Shown: positions 35,625-45,982, counted from the stretch's first letter. The stretch: 64,000 nt of DNA from Tenericutes bacterium HGW-Tenericutes-1 (GCA_002839155.1 PGXM01000007.1:68621-132620), one strand, 5' to 3'. Program-made: numbers and translations. Notes: a model not told the origin generated them from the sequence alone.

Positions 35625-37373
35625 CTATTCCATGAAATCTTTGCCAAAGACATCGACGCGTTTCGCTTTAGCAACTTTATAAAATTGATCAACATATTCA
35701 ATGGTATCTTCAAAATCTAAAGGTTTAGAAAACATAAAGCCTTGATAAATGTCACACCCTATTTGTTTTAAGAATTCATATTGTCTTCTTGATTCAACAC
35801 CTTCAGCGACGACTTTCATATTTAAATTATGAACTAAGTCAATCACAGAACCAACAATTGAATGGTCTTTTTTAGAACTAAAGATTCCATCAATAAATGA
35901 TTTATCAATCTTCAAGGTGTCAAAAGGAAGTTTTCTTAAGTAAGCTAGTGAAGCATTGCCGGTACCGAAATCATCTAGTGCAATTCGAGCATTGATTTGG
36001 TGAATGTAATTAATCGCATCTTCTAAGGCTATCGTTGAATCAATTAAAACACTTTCGGTGATTTCTAAGACTAAATATTTAGGGTCGATTCCCGTATCAT
36101 TAATAATTCTTTCAAGCATATCGACAAACTCTTTTTGTAAGATTTGTACTGGACTCACGTTGATTGACATATTAAATTGCTTATCAAAGATTTTTGACAT
36201 CTCAACTTGGGCACGACACGCTTCTCTTAGAACCCATTCACCGATGGGAATAATCAAATGAGATTCTTCAGCCAAATTAACAAATAATTGAGGGTTTATT
36301 TCGCCTAAAATCGGCGATTTCCATCTAACTAGTGCTTCAAAACCATACACTTCATTTTTGATATCAATCAAAGGTTGATAATGCAAATACATTTGATTGC
36401 GCCTAATGGCTTCTGGCATCTGTTCTCTAATTTGAGAAGTGTAATTAACTTCCTTCGTAATCTGATCGTTATAGAAAACATATTTCATATTTCCCGCTTG
36501 TTTTGCTTTAAAAAGTGCGGTATCACATTTTTTAATCAGTTCATCAACTTTTCGTCCGTCATAGGGAAAAACCGAAACTCCGATATTTATCTTGACATCA
36601 ATTTTAGATTCACGGATTTCTAACGGATCACGGTACCCTTCTAAAACTGTTTTAATCGTTTTGTCAACCGCTTCAAGCGTTAACACTTTTGGTAGTATAA
36701 ATAAAAATTCACTTCCAGAATTGGCAAATACTTTTTCTTTATCGCCAACAATACGCACTAGTCTATCAGCGAATATCTTTAAGAGTTCATCGCCAACGGC
36801 TTGTCCTCTTAACATGTTAATACTTTTCATATTGACGATATCAATGAGGCAAAAAGCGGTTTTGTCACTAGAGTTAGACATTATTTGTTCGATTTCTTTA
36901 TGACAAGCTCTTCGGTTTTTCATGCCCGATACAGCATCATAAACGAAGTTTCGATAAACTAAATTGACTTGTTCACCGATATCTTTTGACATCGAATTAA
37001 TCGCTTCAGCAACTTCTTTTAGTTCATTCTTATCTTCAACCTTCACTTCGACATCGAAATGACCGAGTTTGATTTCATCGATAGCTTTCATGATGTCATC
37101 TAAAGGCATCAACGTCTTTTTAATTCTTTTTGATAACGTAATTCCCATAAAAAGCAAGAATAGGAACATGGTTCCAGCTGCACCAGCATAGGTTAATTCT
37201 AATCCAAGGTTCCAATCTTCTAGCATTAAGAATGTCAAGATGGCAATTAAAATAGCTGTAAATATCGCTACCATAAAGAGCGTTACACTGACAATCGTCG
37301 AAACAAGCCTATAATGTTTAGGCTTTATTTCAGCAATTTTTTTCTTTTTTTTCTTATAGTATTTCTTGGACAA
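35625..37373 (-). CDS. Membrane HAMP-GGDEF-EAL protein, probable c-di-GMP phosphodiesterase
   Basis: About 582 residues. Two membrane helices (about 25-50 and 60-80) are followed by a HAMP-like linker, a GGDEF domain whose signature is NSGSEF (third residue Ser, so cyclase activity unlikely), and an EAL domain with all usual motifs: FEALVRW, SINVSP, LEITES, LDDFGTG, LKIDKSFI, AEGVES and QGFMFSKP. It should hydrolyse c-di-GMP. A TTG at 37373, five bases after AGGTGA, is the best start; a GTG lies nine bases upstream. It follows the giant surface protein gene by about 25 bases, in a transcript controlled by a c-di-GMP riboswitch. Confidence 0.9.
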   Translation of the reverse strand: MSKKYYKKKKKKIAEIKPKHYRLVSTIVSVTLFMVAIFTAILIAILTFLMLEDWNLGLELTYAGAAGTMFLFLLFMGITLSKRIKKTLMPLDDIMKAIDEIKLGHFDVEVKVEDKNELKEVAEAINSMSKDIGEQVNLVYRNFVYDAVSGMKNRRACHKEIEQIMSNSSDKTAFCLIDIVNMKSINMLRGQAVGDELLKIFADRLVRIVGDKEKVFANSGSEFLFILPKVLTLEAVDKTIKTVLEGYRDPLEIRESKIDVKINIGVSVFPYDGRKVDELIKKCDTALFKAKQAGNMKYVFYNDQITKEVNYTSQIREQMPEAIRRNQMYLHYQPLIDIKNEVYGFEALVRWKSPILGEINPQLFVNLAEESHLIIPIGEWVLREACRAQVEMSKIFDKQFNMSINVSPVQILQKEFVDMLERIINDTGIDPKYLVLEITESVLIDSTIALEDAINYIHQINARIALDDFGTGNASLAYLRKLPFDTLKIDKSFIDGIFSSKKDHSIVGSVIDLVHNLNMKVVAEGVESRRQYEFLKQIGCDIYQGFMFSKPLDFEDTIEYVDQFYKVAKAKRVDVFGKDFME

Positions 37374-37398
37374 ACATATCACCTAATTTCATGAGTTA

Positions 37399-40300
37399 TT
37401 AATTGTCAAACCATGATCTAAAGAAATCGTAAAGACCCCATGGCGTATCTGTAGAAGGCGTTACTGACCGAATATAAATGTTAAAACGTCTTGTACGGTT
37501 TTGTTCAGCGTAACCAACGTAGTAATATTGACCAACTAATCCAGAAACATAATCAGAACCCGGATTTAAATAATAAACATCATGTTTTATCTCATAAGTA
37601 TATAGCGGATTGAGATATTCATCAAGAGGTAATGAAATATCAAACATATAAAAACCAGACATATTACGTCCAAAGTTGTATTTATAGTTGATTGTGTTCG
37701 TAAAATAGAATTGAGCCATTTGATTGTTGAGAAGTGATATTTCATCGAAAACAGGGAATAAAGCAGGGTTTGTATTAAGATTATCTGGTTCTACAATTAA
37801 TATAACTGAATCATTTTTTACTTCATAATTTTTCACGGTGATGATAAATAACGTATCAGCAAATTCAGCTGATGAGGATGCTAAACTACAGGTTTCTTCG
37901 CCAGCACCAGTACAGTAATAAATATCAAAGATTAAAGTCACGTTATAAGTAACATCAGTTACAGTAATGAAATAATAACTAAAAGTGTTTCCATCTTCTG
38001 ATCTAACACGGTAAGGAATCATCGCTTCACCATCAACGCCGGTTTTTGGATCAATTGAAAAGTTCGCAATCAAAGGCGATATATCATCACCAGGTGCTAC
38101 TTCAGTTCCATAATCCCATTGTAATGTTCCGGTATTCCAAGTACCTTTTGAAATTGTTGCACCATAAGGTAGATAATCAACCATATAAGGAACATATTGG
38201 TCAAATGGTGTATTCGATACTTTACCGTCAACACGGTAAATATAATAAGTTCCTTCAGCGCCGTCATAATCAATACCCGCAAAATAGACTCTTGGGTCAT
38301 AAGCGGTTGCAATATCATCGCCATTAGCATCCGTGATAGAAATATCAGGGTAGACATTACCTGTGAGTAATTCAGAGAATTTAATATCTTTTAGATAAGA
38401 ATCGGTGCCTTGAAGTTTTACGATATCAACACTTGTAGATAAAGTCACAAAGGTAGAGACTGTTTGATAAATTGTAAAGGTAAAGGTATAGGTATCTGGT
38501 AGTGTTGTATAATCCATAAATATTTCTAAATAATCATTCACACCATAGGTAATCCCTTGAATCGGTTCACTGATTGATGTTACAGCTATATGAATGTAAG
38601 GATAACTACCTTCTGTTAAGTTGTATAAGTTTAGGGTTTGGTCCAACCCTAAATCGAAAGTAAAGGTTGTTAATGCATCTTCACGAGAAGCATCAATTTG
38701 ACCGATTGTAACTTCATTATCGTTCTTTAATACCGAGACAACATCGACAGTTCTTTCAGTGATGGTATGAACATAATCAACAAATGATGTTCCATTTTCA
38801 GCGGTTATACGGTACGTAACTGTATAAACTTTATAACCACTACCATTATAGGTTGGAGTTCCAACTGTTACACTCGTTAATGTCGCAAAAGGACTGATTG
38901 TAAATGTGCCTGCCGTAATAAAGTTGGGTGAATAAGTTGTTCTCGATAAATATTCAGCTAATCCCGTATTAGTTACCGGATTGGTTGCATTCGTTATACT
39001 AAGTGGATAACCAAAGTTGACACTAGAGGTTACCGTAGATGCTCCTATAACAACTGATCCATTGGATGAATAATAACTTAATCCAGACAATGTGGTTTGA
39101 GTCGAAGCGGCTTTATCAAATAAAACCGAATACTGGGTTGATGTAGGGAAGTATTTATAAAGCATTGTATAATCTCCAGATTTTAATACTCCAGAAGTAA
39201 AGGATATCAATACCGAATAATAACCTGTTCCTAAAGATATTGTAGCAGGATAAGGTGTAATTGTATAGTACTGAGGATTGACTGTAACACCATTATATTG
39301 TAATGAAATTAAATTTCTGAAATCAAAGCCTTCAGTGAAAATATTTTTGGTATCTTCAAAATAGAATCGAATCGAGCCATTATAATTTACATTGCCATTA
39401 CTTCTAACATCAGCAGGATTTCCAACAGCGATTAATCCGCCGCCATTAAAACTCACATCAGTGATGCCGATAGTTCCAGCTGAGTATTCAATCGATGGCG
39501 TAAAATTGACTAGTATTTCATAGTCGGTGAAGTAATTGCTATTGGCATATAAATCATCACCAACAAAGGCCTCTGAATAAACCGTTATATATCCAATCGA
39601 TAACTGTGTTGTTGTTGTCCTAGAAGGCAACGTTACCGTAAGTTCTGCTGGATAATTCGTAGATATTCCATTGTTTCTTTCGGGATATAGTAAATCATTT
39701 AACGCTTCTAACTGCACTGTGGTAGGCGGTGGTGAAGTGTTAAAATAATCGACTGCTCTAACGGCAATTAAAGCTTTTGCAGATGTTAATGCTTGAGATA
39801 CGCTGAAACTTGCGGTTGTTTGACCAATCGCAAAAGCTTCCATTGAGATGTTGAATGTAACAGTTTTCAATGTATCATTGATTGTACCGTTAATTAATTC
39901 CGTGTCACTTCCACCTGTGTTTTCTGCTAAATTAATATAGGTTGAATCACTTTGAATTAATAGCGATTTTTCATTAAACTTTGTTTGTTTTAAATCATTA
40001 AAATCTGATTCAAGTTCTGTATCAATTGAGTTTAGATATGTCGTATAAACATTATTGTAGTCAATCAATAATGAGGGAGATGTAGTGCTTGACTCGGTTA
40101 TTGATCTCATGTAGTCAAGATTAATATTTGAAGGCAAAACCAAACCAACAGATGACCCTGCTGAAGTTGACAAAACATACATTCCATACTCACGATATGA
40201 TGGATTTGGTGTTCCTAATGGTATTTCAGGAAGTGCAAATTTATCTGCCAACAATTCATTCGGCATATAATATATATACTCTGTAAGAGTTTCATCTGCT

Positions 40301-43300
40301 CTCATCGGAAATGATGGATCATAAATCCATTCTGTAGAGTCATTTAATGTAGCGTCAGGGTCTTCAGTTATCCATGGAACAGTAATAGGTGCTATGTACA
40401 TATAAACATATGTATTGTTAGGTGTTGATGTATTGTAAGCATATCTTCCAGCGATGAAGTTGGATAAAGGATTTGTTCCGGTATATGTAATTTCTGTTGC
40501 ATTTTTTCCGATTACTTCATAATAATTATCAATTCTTACGGTGTAACTATACTTAAACGAACCACTTACTAATGTTCTATTTGTTATGTAAGCTCGTGCA
40601 TAATAATAACCCGTAAATACTACTTGAGTAGTGTCATTTGCTCTTGCTGAATAATAATTACCTTTAGCAGAACTAAATAAATAAGCAGAATTTGATGCAG
40701 TCCAGTTAAAGACTTGGTCAATCCTACCAATCAAATCAACATTAGGATTGACATTTACAATAAACTTAAAACTATCGCTGTTTACTGGTTCCATTTCACC
40801 ATTTGATCCACGTTGTAAGCGACCAAATATACCACCAAAACCTGGCTTAACCCCTGGAGATCTTCTCATTAATTCAGCTGCATAGGGAAATAAATGATTG
40901 GTTCTAGTAGATCCAGTCATAAATTGAGACGTAATATTTGTGATGTCAAAAGAATATTTATTGATATTACCAAAATTAGTTGTCGCAATTGCCTCTACGT
41001 TACCATAATTAATCGCGGTATTGATGTTAATATATGTTGTAACCGTGCCGCTTGAGGATCCACCTATTACATATGTCGCTCCAATAATACCTCCAGCAAC
41101 ATCAGTTCCAGATACTGTTCCATGGTTAAGCATTCTTCTCATAACGGCTAAACCATACGCAATTACACCACCAGCGGATCCGAAAATCGCTGGTCTTTCT
41201 TCTGATCCCCTCACAGTGTCTTCGTATATTGACATAGTGTATCCTGTCGGGCTACCGTAACTGTTTATTCGAGTCGTACTTCCTGGGCGATAAAACCACA
41301 TCATGTTTTGTGTGTTCGTAGTACCTGTCGCATATACTGATTGAGCTGTAGAAGTATATTCGGATTTAATATTTGTAATTGCCGAAATATTCCCATAATT
41401 CATTCCATTTGATAATACTGAAGATGAAATCAACGGCGTATCTGAATATCCTAAATCGGATGTTAAGCCTATTGCATCTAGCTCTTCTTTAAGTGATACA
41501 CCTAGAACTCCCCCAGCCCTAACATAAGCATATGAAATTCCAATTATATCTCCTTTATTTGCTGTATCGTATATCCTACCATTACCGTTGATAGTTGCAG
41601 CAGCTATACCTGATACAACAACACCGGCATTTACATAAACCATTCTACCAGCTTTATACGCATCAGTAAAAATTGAATTATAACCAACATTAGTAACAAC
41701 TGTATAATTTGTCCCCATAGTGTTTGAATAACTATAATTTTGCGACTGAGCAGAATATCCAAGTGAAGGAGAAGTCAAATTAGTTATGCCGATATTAGCT
41801 AGATTAGCAGAATCTTGGATTGAACCAGCATTGAGCGTTGCTATTCCCGAAGCAAGAGTATTAGCCATTCCAATATGCCCATAAAGATTATCAACTTCAT
41901 CTAAATAAGATGATGAAATATTCCCATAGTTTATACAATTAAGAATTCCTTTAGTCGCAACTGGTAATGTTGCATCGAGTCCAAAACTTTGAAGATCTCC
42001 AGCTTTGTTTATATTTACCAAACCACCGATATATATATTTCTACTATTACTATTAGCAGGTGCGGTTGTCCACAAAGTCGAAGTACTAGTAATCTTAGCA
42101 ACATGAATAGAACCAAAATTAATTGAGTTTTTCATAAACAAATTCGCTGACAATTCCTTAGAAATTCCACTTACAAATAATGAATAGCTTTGGATATTTA
42201 AATTAACAACATCAATGTTACCGTGATTTTGAACATTTAAAAAACTTACATTCGTTGAAGAGGTAATTCCGGAAATGGTTATCGAATTACTCACTGTCAT
42301 TTGAGATAAATTAGAATTCATGTACGCGATATCACCATAATTTGCGGAATACCTAATCAAGGTACTTGAGTTATTTAATGAATAGTAAAGTGGAGATATA
42401 TTCGTATAATATCCCGTTGTATAGGTTCGATTAGAATGATTATAAACACGTGATAACGTTACACTTGAACTACCTATATCAAATATCGTTCCGGTAAATC
42501 TGAATAAGGTATTCGTTGTATTCGTCGGTGCGCTGTTTAAGGTAAAAATACCATTATTTGATAATAACGCATATTCAATTGCTTCTGTAGCGTTATTGAT
42601 ACCAATACCGGCAGCCCTGACAGTAGCGATTCCAGTTGTATAAGATGCGGTTATGTTTCCTTCGTTATATAAATTGGCGAATAAATATGCGCCACCTGTT
42701 TCTAATACTGGAGCGTTTCCTGTTAATTCGCCAAAAATTCCACCCACATGAATGGTTGGATCAGGCGTTGTATTATCAGAGACATTAAGAATTGTAATCG
42801 CACCTTTATTAGATACATTGAGCATTTGATGTTTAATGGTTGATGTGTTTAAAATATAACCAATGACTCCACCCATTTTTACTTGGAAATTCGTGTATCC
42901 AGATGAAAAACTTGGCGTTGAAGAGGTTGAAAATCCTGATATAGTACCACTATTGACTACTTCCTCAAGTCTTAATTGATTATTAATAGCGCTTCCTACA
43001 ACCCCACCAATATAGTACCTTGGAACGATGGTATAACCTGATGAGAACACATGCGTTCCTGCAGTCATCGAACCTAATACTGAAATTCTTTCGATAATTC
43101 CTGAAGATTGACCTACGATACCACCCGCGTGGGTTTCACCAATCGCTGCTGTTCCAAGGTTAATTGATACATCTGTTTGAATATTTTCAATGGTACCACC
43201 AGAATTTCTTCCAGCAATCATGCCAATATCATAGATATAAGAATAATATGCTTCCGTATCTGTTAGTGAAATTGAAGATGAATCAATGTTGATATCATGG

Positions 43301-44862
43301 ATATGGGCAGAAGCACCTAAAATACTAAAAATACCGGAATAATAGACATTACTTCGGATGATTCCCTTTGTTATATTTAGGTTATAAATATAATAGTTTT
43401 GACTTAATGCTGTACCACTTGGATATAATCCCGATAATGAGCCGTTAAAGGTCGACGTCGCGGTACGGAAAGCCCCGGCTGCCACTTCGCTCATATCAAT
43501 ATGATCCGTTAAAACATAATCAGCATTTGTATATGTCGTTCCATTCGCGACGGTTATGAAAGAAATAACTCTGGCAAAAAAGAGAAAATCAATAGCATTT
43601 GATATTTCATAGACGCCATTACTATAATTAAGACCTAATAAAAGTGGATAAGAATCACTCGCATAAAAATACCATAAATCATCTTCGTCATTCAACGTTG
43701 ATGTTGTTCCTGATTTGATGACACTAGTAGTTTCTCCAACCGCGTATACATTCGGAGTTTTAATGACAAAGGTTGAAGTACCAACTGTTACAGATAATAA
43801 ATAAACTGTTGAATCATATACTAATTGTGAATATGTTCCACCCGTATTGCTATACAAGACAGGTTCAATGATAAATTTATTGATATATGAACCATTCACA
43901 ACAACTTTTGATGAATAATAAGCATTGGTAAATGTACCACTGTTTGTATGAATAATACCTGCAGCAGTGAATTCATCTGAGGTTGTTCCAACATTATAGC
44001 GGATACCAGCGTCTAGTACGTTAGTTCTATTATCGATAACATAAACATGATCAACAACGCCTGTAGTGTCATTTAAACCGACTAAATTAGCTGTAAAGTT
44101 GATATCTAGATGAACAGAAAGCATTTCTAACGTCGGATTAATCAAACCAATATTTTGAATCGTACCTTCGTTGTAATTAAACATCGAATAGTACGATGAT
44201 GTCGCAACATAAACGGTATTACCACTAATAACTTGTTCGGTAACCATGTAACTATATCCGGCAACGTAAAGATTAGAAATTGTAAATCCTTGTCCGTCAA
44301 ATGTTCCAGTAAATACGTTATCATAAGATGTAGGATTGATTGGATCAGCGTCGGTAAATCTATAACCAATCGGTACAAATGTTTGTGCAGCCATGACCGA
44401 ATAATCAATATTATTTCCTAGCTTATAATGAAGAGAAAGTAATGCAGCTATTTTTTCATCTGATAATTTCACATCTTCCGTTGGATTTCCCGTAATATAA
44501 ATATCTTCATAAGAAACATCCATTGAAAAACGGTACAGTTCTTCTGCGGTATCAATTCTAATATATTTTCCACTAGCTGCTGAGATACAGTTTGAAGGTG
44601 TAGTTGCAGCCAAACAGTAGGTATTGCGGAAATTTGAGTAAGTAATATAATCACCAGCACTTGCAGGTGGATTAAGGACTGTATCCCAATCGTAATCTCC
44701 TAAAAATTCGCCATTATTAACGGTGTCATTATTGATTGGATTCGTTGCAGCAGACACAGGTTTTATCATAAATAAAACGGATGTAAATATGGCAAAAAGC
44801 GTCATTATCGATAAGACAATACCGCGGATAATATTAAAATCTTTTATAAATAATCGGCGCAT
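37399..44862 (-). CDS. Giant secreted GLUG-repeat/beta-helix surface protein
   Basis: About 2487 residues. A signal peptide ends in KPVSA-A, a type I site. Residues ~60-1250 carry many GLUG-like units, recognisable as GGIVGQSSG, GGVVGSAIN, GGVIGYILN, GGIFGEL, GGVLGVSL and GGIIGATY, each with N/GNIS/T turns, suggesting a long right-handed beta-helix. The later part (~1400-2487) is Tyr/Thr/Ser-rich all-beta, Ig- or cadherin-like. No LPXTG, S-layer or lipobox anchor is visible, so it may be held by other surface proteins. AGGAGG precedes the ATG at 44862. Adhesin or biofilm-matrix function is inferred from the repeats and riboswitch control. Confidence 0.8.
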   Translation of the reverse strand: MRRLFIKDFNIIRGIVLSIMTLFAIFTSVLFMIKPVSAATNPINNDTVNNGEFLGDYDWDTVLNPPASAGDYITYSNFRNTYCLAATTPSNCISAASGKYIRIDTAEELYRFSMDVSYEDIYITGNPTEDVKLSDEKIAALLSLHYKLGNNIDYSVMAAQTFVPIGYRFTDADPINPTSYDNVFTGTFDGQGFTISNLYVAGYSYMVTEQVISGNTVYVATSSYYSMFNYNEGTIQNIGLINPTLEMLSVHLDINFTANLVGLNDTTGVVDHVYVIDNRTNVLDAGIRYNVGTTSDEFTAAGIIHTNSGTFTNAYYSSKVVVNGSYINKFIIEPVLYSNTGGTYSQLVYDSTVYLLSVTVGTSTFVIKTPNVYAVGETTSVIKSGTTSTLNDEDDLWYFYASDSYPLLLGLNYSNGVYEISNAIDFLFFARVISFITVANGTTYTNADYVLTDHIDMSEVAAGAFRTATSTFNGSLSGLYPSGTALSQNYYIYNLNITKGIIRSNVYYSGIFSILGASAHIHDINIDSSSISLTDTEAYYSYIYDIGMIAGRNSGGTIENIQTDVSINLGTAAIGETHAGGIVGQSSGIIERISVLGSMTAGTHVFSSGYTIVPRYYIGGVVGSAINNQLRLEEVVNSGTISGFSTSSTPSFSSGYTNFQVKMGGVIGYILNTSTIKHQMLNVSNKGAITILNVSDNTTPDPTIHVGGIFGELTGNAPVLETGGAYLFANLYNEGNITASYTTGIATVRAAGIGINNATEAIEYALLSNNGIFTLNSAPTNTTNTLFRFTGTIFDIGSSSVTLSRVYNHSNRTYTTGYYTNISPLYYSLNNSSTLIRYSANYGDIAYMNSNLSQMTVSNSITISGITSSTNVSFLNVQNHGNIDVVNLNIQSYSLFVSGISKELSANLFMKNSINFGSIHVAKITSTSTLWTTAPANSNSRNIYIGGLVNINKAGDLQSFGLDATLPVATKGILNCINYGNISSSYLDEVDNLYGHIGMANTLASGIATLNAGSIQDSANLANIGITNLTSPSLGYSAQSQNYSYSNTMGTNYTVVTNVGYNSIFTDAYKAGRMVYVNAGVVVSGIAAATINGNGRIYDTANKGDIIGISYAYVRAGGVLGVSLKEELDAIGLTSDLGYSDTPLISSSVLSNGMNYGNISAITNIKSEYTSTAQSVYATGTTNTQNMMWFYRPGSTTRINSYGSPTGYTMSIYEDTVRGSEERPAIFGSAGGVIAYGLAVMRRMLNHGTVSGTDVAGGIIGATYVIGGSSSGTVTTYININTAINYGNVEAIATTNFGNINKYSFDITNITSQFMTGSTRTNHLFPYAAELMRRSPGVKPGFGGIFGRLQRGSNGEMEPVNSDSFKFIVNVNPNVDLIGRIDQVFNWTASNSAYLFSSAKGNYYSARANDTTQVVFTGYYYARAYITNRTLVSGSFKYSYTVRIDNYYEVIGKNATEITYTGTNPLSNFIAGRYAYNTSTPNNTYVYMYIAPITVPWITEDPDATLNDSTEWIYDPSFPMRADETLTEYIYYMPNELLADKFALPEIPLGTPNPSYREYGMYVLSTSAGSSVGLVLPSNINLDYMRSITESSTTSPSLLIDYNNVYTTYLNSIDTELESDFNDLKQTKFNEKSLLIQSDSTYINLAENTGGSDTELINGTINDTLKTVTFNISMEAFAIGQTTASFSVSQALTSAKALIAVRAVDYFNTSPPPTTVQLEALNDLLYPERNNGISTNYPAELTVTLPSRTTTTQLSIGYITVYSEAFVGDDLYANSNYFTDYEILVNFTPSIEYSAGTIGITDVSFNGGGLIAVGNPADVRSNGNVNYNGSIRFYFEDTKNIFTEGFDFRNLISLQYNGVTVNPQYYTITPYPATISLGTGYYSVLISFTSGVLKSGDYTMLYKYFPTSTQYSVLFDKAASTQTTLSGLSYYSSNGSVVIGASTVTSSVNFGYPLSITNATNPVTNTGLAEYLSRTTYSPNFITAGTFTISPFATLTSVTVGTPTYNGSGYKVYTVTYRITAENGTSFVDYVHTITERTVDVVSVLKNDNEVTIGQIDASREDALTTFTFDLGLDQTLNLYNLTEGSYPYIHIAVTSISEPIQGITYGVNDYLEIFMDYTTLPDTYTFTFTIYQTVSTFVTLSTSVDIVKLQGTDSYLKDIKFSELLTGNVYPDISITDANGDDIATAYDPRVYFAGIDYDGAEGTYYIYRVDGKVSNTPFDQYVPYMVDYLPYGATISKGTWNTGTLQWDYGTEVAPGDDISPLIANFSIDPKTGVDGEAMIPYRVRSEDGNTFSYYFITVTDVTYNVTLIFDIYYCTGAGEETCSLASSSAEFADTLFIITVKNYEVKNDSVILIVEPDNLNTNPALFPVFDEISLLNNQMAQFYFTNTINYKYNFGRNMSGFYMFDISLPLDEYLNPLYTYEIKHDVYYLNPGSDYVSGLVGQYYYVGYAEQNRTRRFNIYIRSVTPSTDTPWGLYDFFRSWFDN

Positions 44863-44872
44863 TATTGACCTC

Positions 44873-45577
44873 CTACCAAGCACTGCCATCCCATGGATTT
44901 ACTGATAATCCCCATTCATTCTCTGGGCCACCATAAGATTGTACTGCTTCAAGTGAAAATGCAATTTGTAGCGAATAACCAGCATCATAAATTGGAAATG
45001 ATGCTAGGGTATAATCGGGAATTAAACTGATGATATGTGGTTCTAAAGCACTGGTTCGTTTGACAGGCATTTTATAGTACATATAATCATCAATATCACG
45101 ATGATCATACCAATTTGTCAAATCGTAATCAAAAGGCATGTGGTCGTTATTTAAGATTGAAAGTTCCGTATAAGTGCCTTGATAGTTTAAATACGTTAAA
45201 GTTAATTGTTCATATATTTTAATTCTAAAATATGTATTGACAGAACTTTTAACAATGATATCAAATCTAAAGTTTTCAAAGAAATAATCGGAACCATTAT
45301 TGACAATATTAATTAAATACACGCCTGGTTTTTCAATTAAGGGTGATACCTGAATTTGTACCAAAGTAGCTTCAACGCGATCATATTCAAATGTAATATC
45401 GTTATATACAGAAAAATAGGGATCTATGTCTACCTCAACGTGTCCCACTAAATAAGTTTCATCTTCATAAAATAATTGCGTGAACCATCCCCAGGATGCA
45501 AGAACAAAAAGTGACAGGGATAGTGTCAATAGAACCAATGAAATTATGAATCGTTTTTTTAAATTAAAAACGGTCAT
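44873..45577 (-). CDS. Surface protein with SipW-type signal peptide, first gene of second riboswitch operon
   Basis: About 234 residues. The signal segment ends in VLASWGWFTQLF, like the AWF cleavage regions of the other SipW-type proteins in the window, followed by an acidic, Tyr-rich beta domain. The longer frame to 45712 runs into the riboswitch, so the ATG at 45577 (weak GAGTGA site) is chosen. It ends 10 bases before the giant protein. It could be its export partner or an anchor and probably needs one of the SipW enzymes of the other operon. Confidence 0.65.
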   Translation of the reverse strand: MTVFNLKKRFIISLVLLTLSLSLFVLASWGWFTQLFYEDETYLVGHVEVDIDPYFSVYNDITFEYDRVEATLVQIQVSPLIEKPGVYLINIVNNGSDYFFENFRFDIIVKSSVNTYFRIKIYEQLTLTYLNYQGTYTELSILNNDHMPFDYDLTNWYDHRDIDDYMYYKMPVKRTSALEPHIISLIPDYTLASFPIYDAGYSLQIAFSLEAVQSYGGPENEWGLSVNPWDGSAW

Positions 45578-45676
45578 GCGAATCACTCGCTTCCACATTG
45601 AAGGTTCTGTGCTTTCAAAAAAAGCCATTATCTTTAAGATATCGCGCTTGTATTTTCGAGTGAGATCACTGGAAAT

Positions 45677-45710
45677 AAAAAGCGCCATCATCTTCTCATA
45701 AGATAACGGC
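45677..45710 (-). terminator. Riboswitch expression platform: intrinsic terminator (second operon)
   Basis: GCCGTTATCTT pairs with AAGATGATGGC on the minus strand, followed by GC and T residues; the 5' arm overlaps the aptamer end, exactly as in the first riboswitch. A second GGC-T7 tract lies at 45617-45626. Confidence 0.75.
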
Positions 45711-45779
45711 AACTGGCTACCATCATTTCGAAGGCCCTATAGCTTTGCGTCGCTAGATTTCTCTAGTTTTGCTATTTAC
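45707..45779 (-). promoter_or_regulatory. Cyclic-di-GMP-I (GEMM-I) riboswitch aptamer, giant-protein operon
   Basis: Contains the same CTAG hairpin, GACGCAAAGCTATAGGGCC core and GGTAGCCAGTTGCCG 3' part as the aptamer at 21018-21091, differing mainly in the variable loop (TTCGAAATGA here, TTCTAATCAGA there). It lies about 130 bases upstream of the first gene. Confidence 0.92.
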
Positions 45780-45786
45780 GGCTATA

Positions 45787-45815
45787 ATTATATAATTATG
45801 CCTAATATTTGTCAA
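45787..45815 (-). promoter_or_regulatory. Perfect-consensus promoter of the giant-protein operon
   Basis: TTGACA (45810-45815) and TATAAT (45787-45792), spacer exactly 17, minus strand. The 440 bases between 45578 and 46018 hold this promoter, the riboswitch leader and the divergent promoter at 45954; nothing else was recognised. Confidence 0.88.
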
Positions 45816-45953
45816 CGGCTTATGATGTAATTTTTACAATCGCTTACAATAATTCGTTAAAATTCGATAGAAAGAATATCAGTTTTATATAAACCTTTAG
45901 GTTTTCTTTTAAAAATCATTGTTAGAATTCATGAAATAATCACACGATTTTTG

Positions 45954-45982
45954 TTGTCTTTAAGGGTAAATAATGGTATCAT
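45954..45982 (+). promoter_or_regulatory. Promoter of the large PrsA-like protein
   Basis: TTGTCT (45954-45959) and TATCAT (45977-45982), 17-base spacer, followed by AAGGAG (about 12 bases from the ATG at 46019). Confidence 0.55.

Noticed and set aside
35625-37373. Diguanylate cyclase activity from the GGDEF domains
   Set aside because: The signature is SGSEF here and KHDSDSM in the neighbour; the catalytic acidic position is lost in both.
44873-45712. Longer start at 45712 for the SipW-type protein
   Set aside because: The extra residues would be coded by the riboswitch terminator region; there is no ribosome site there, and the signal peptide starts correctly from 45577.
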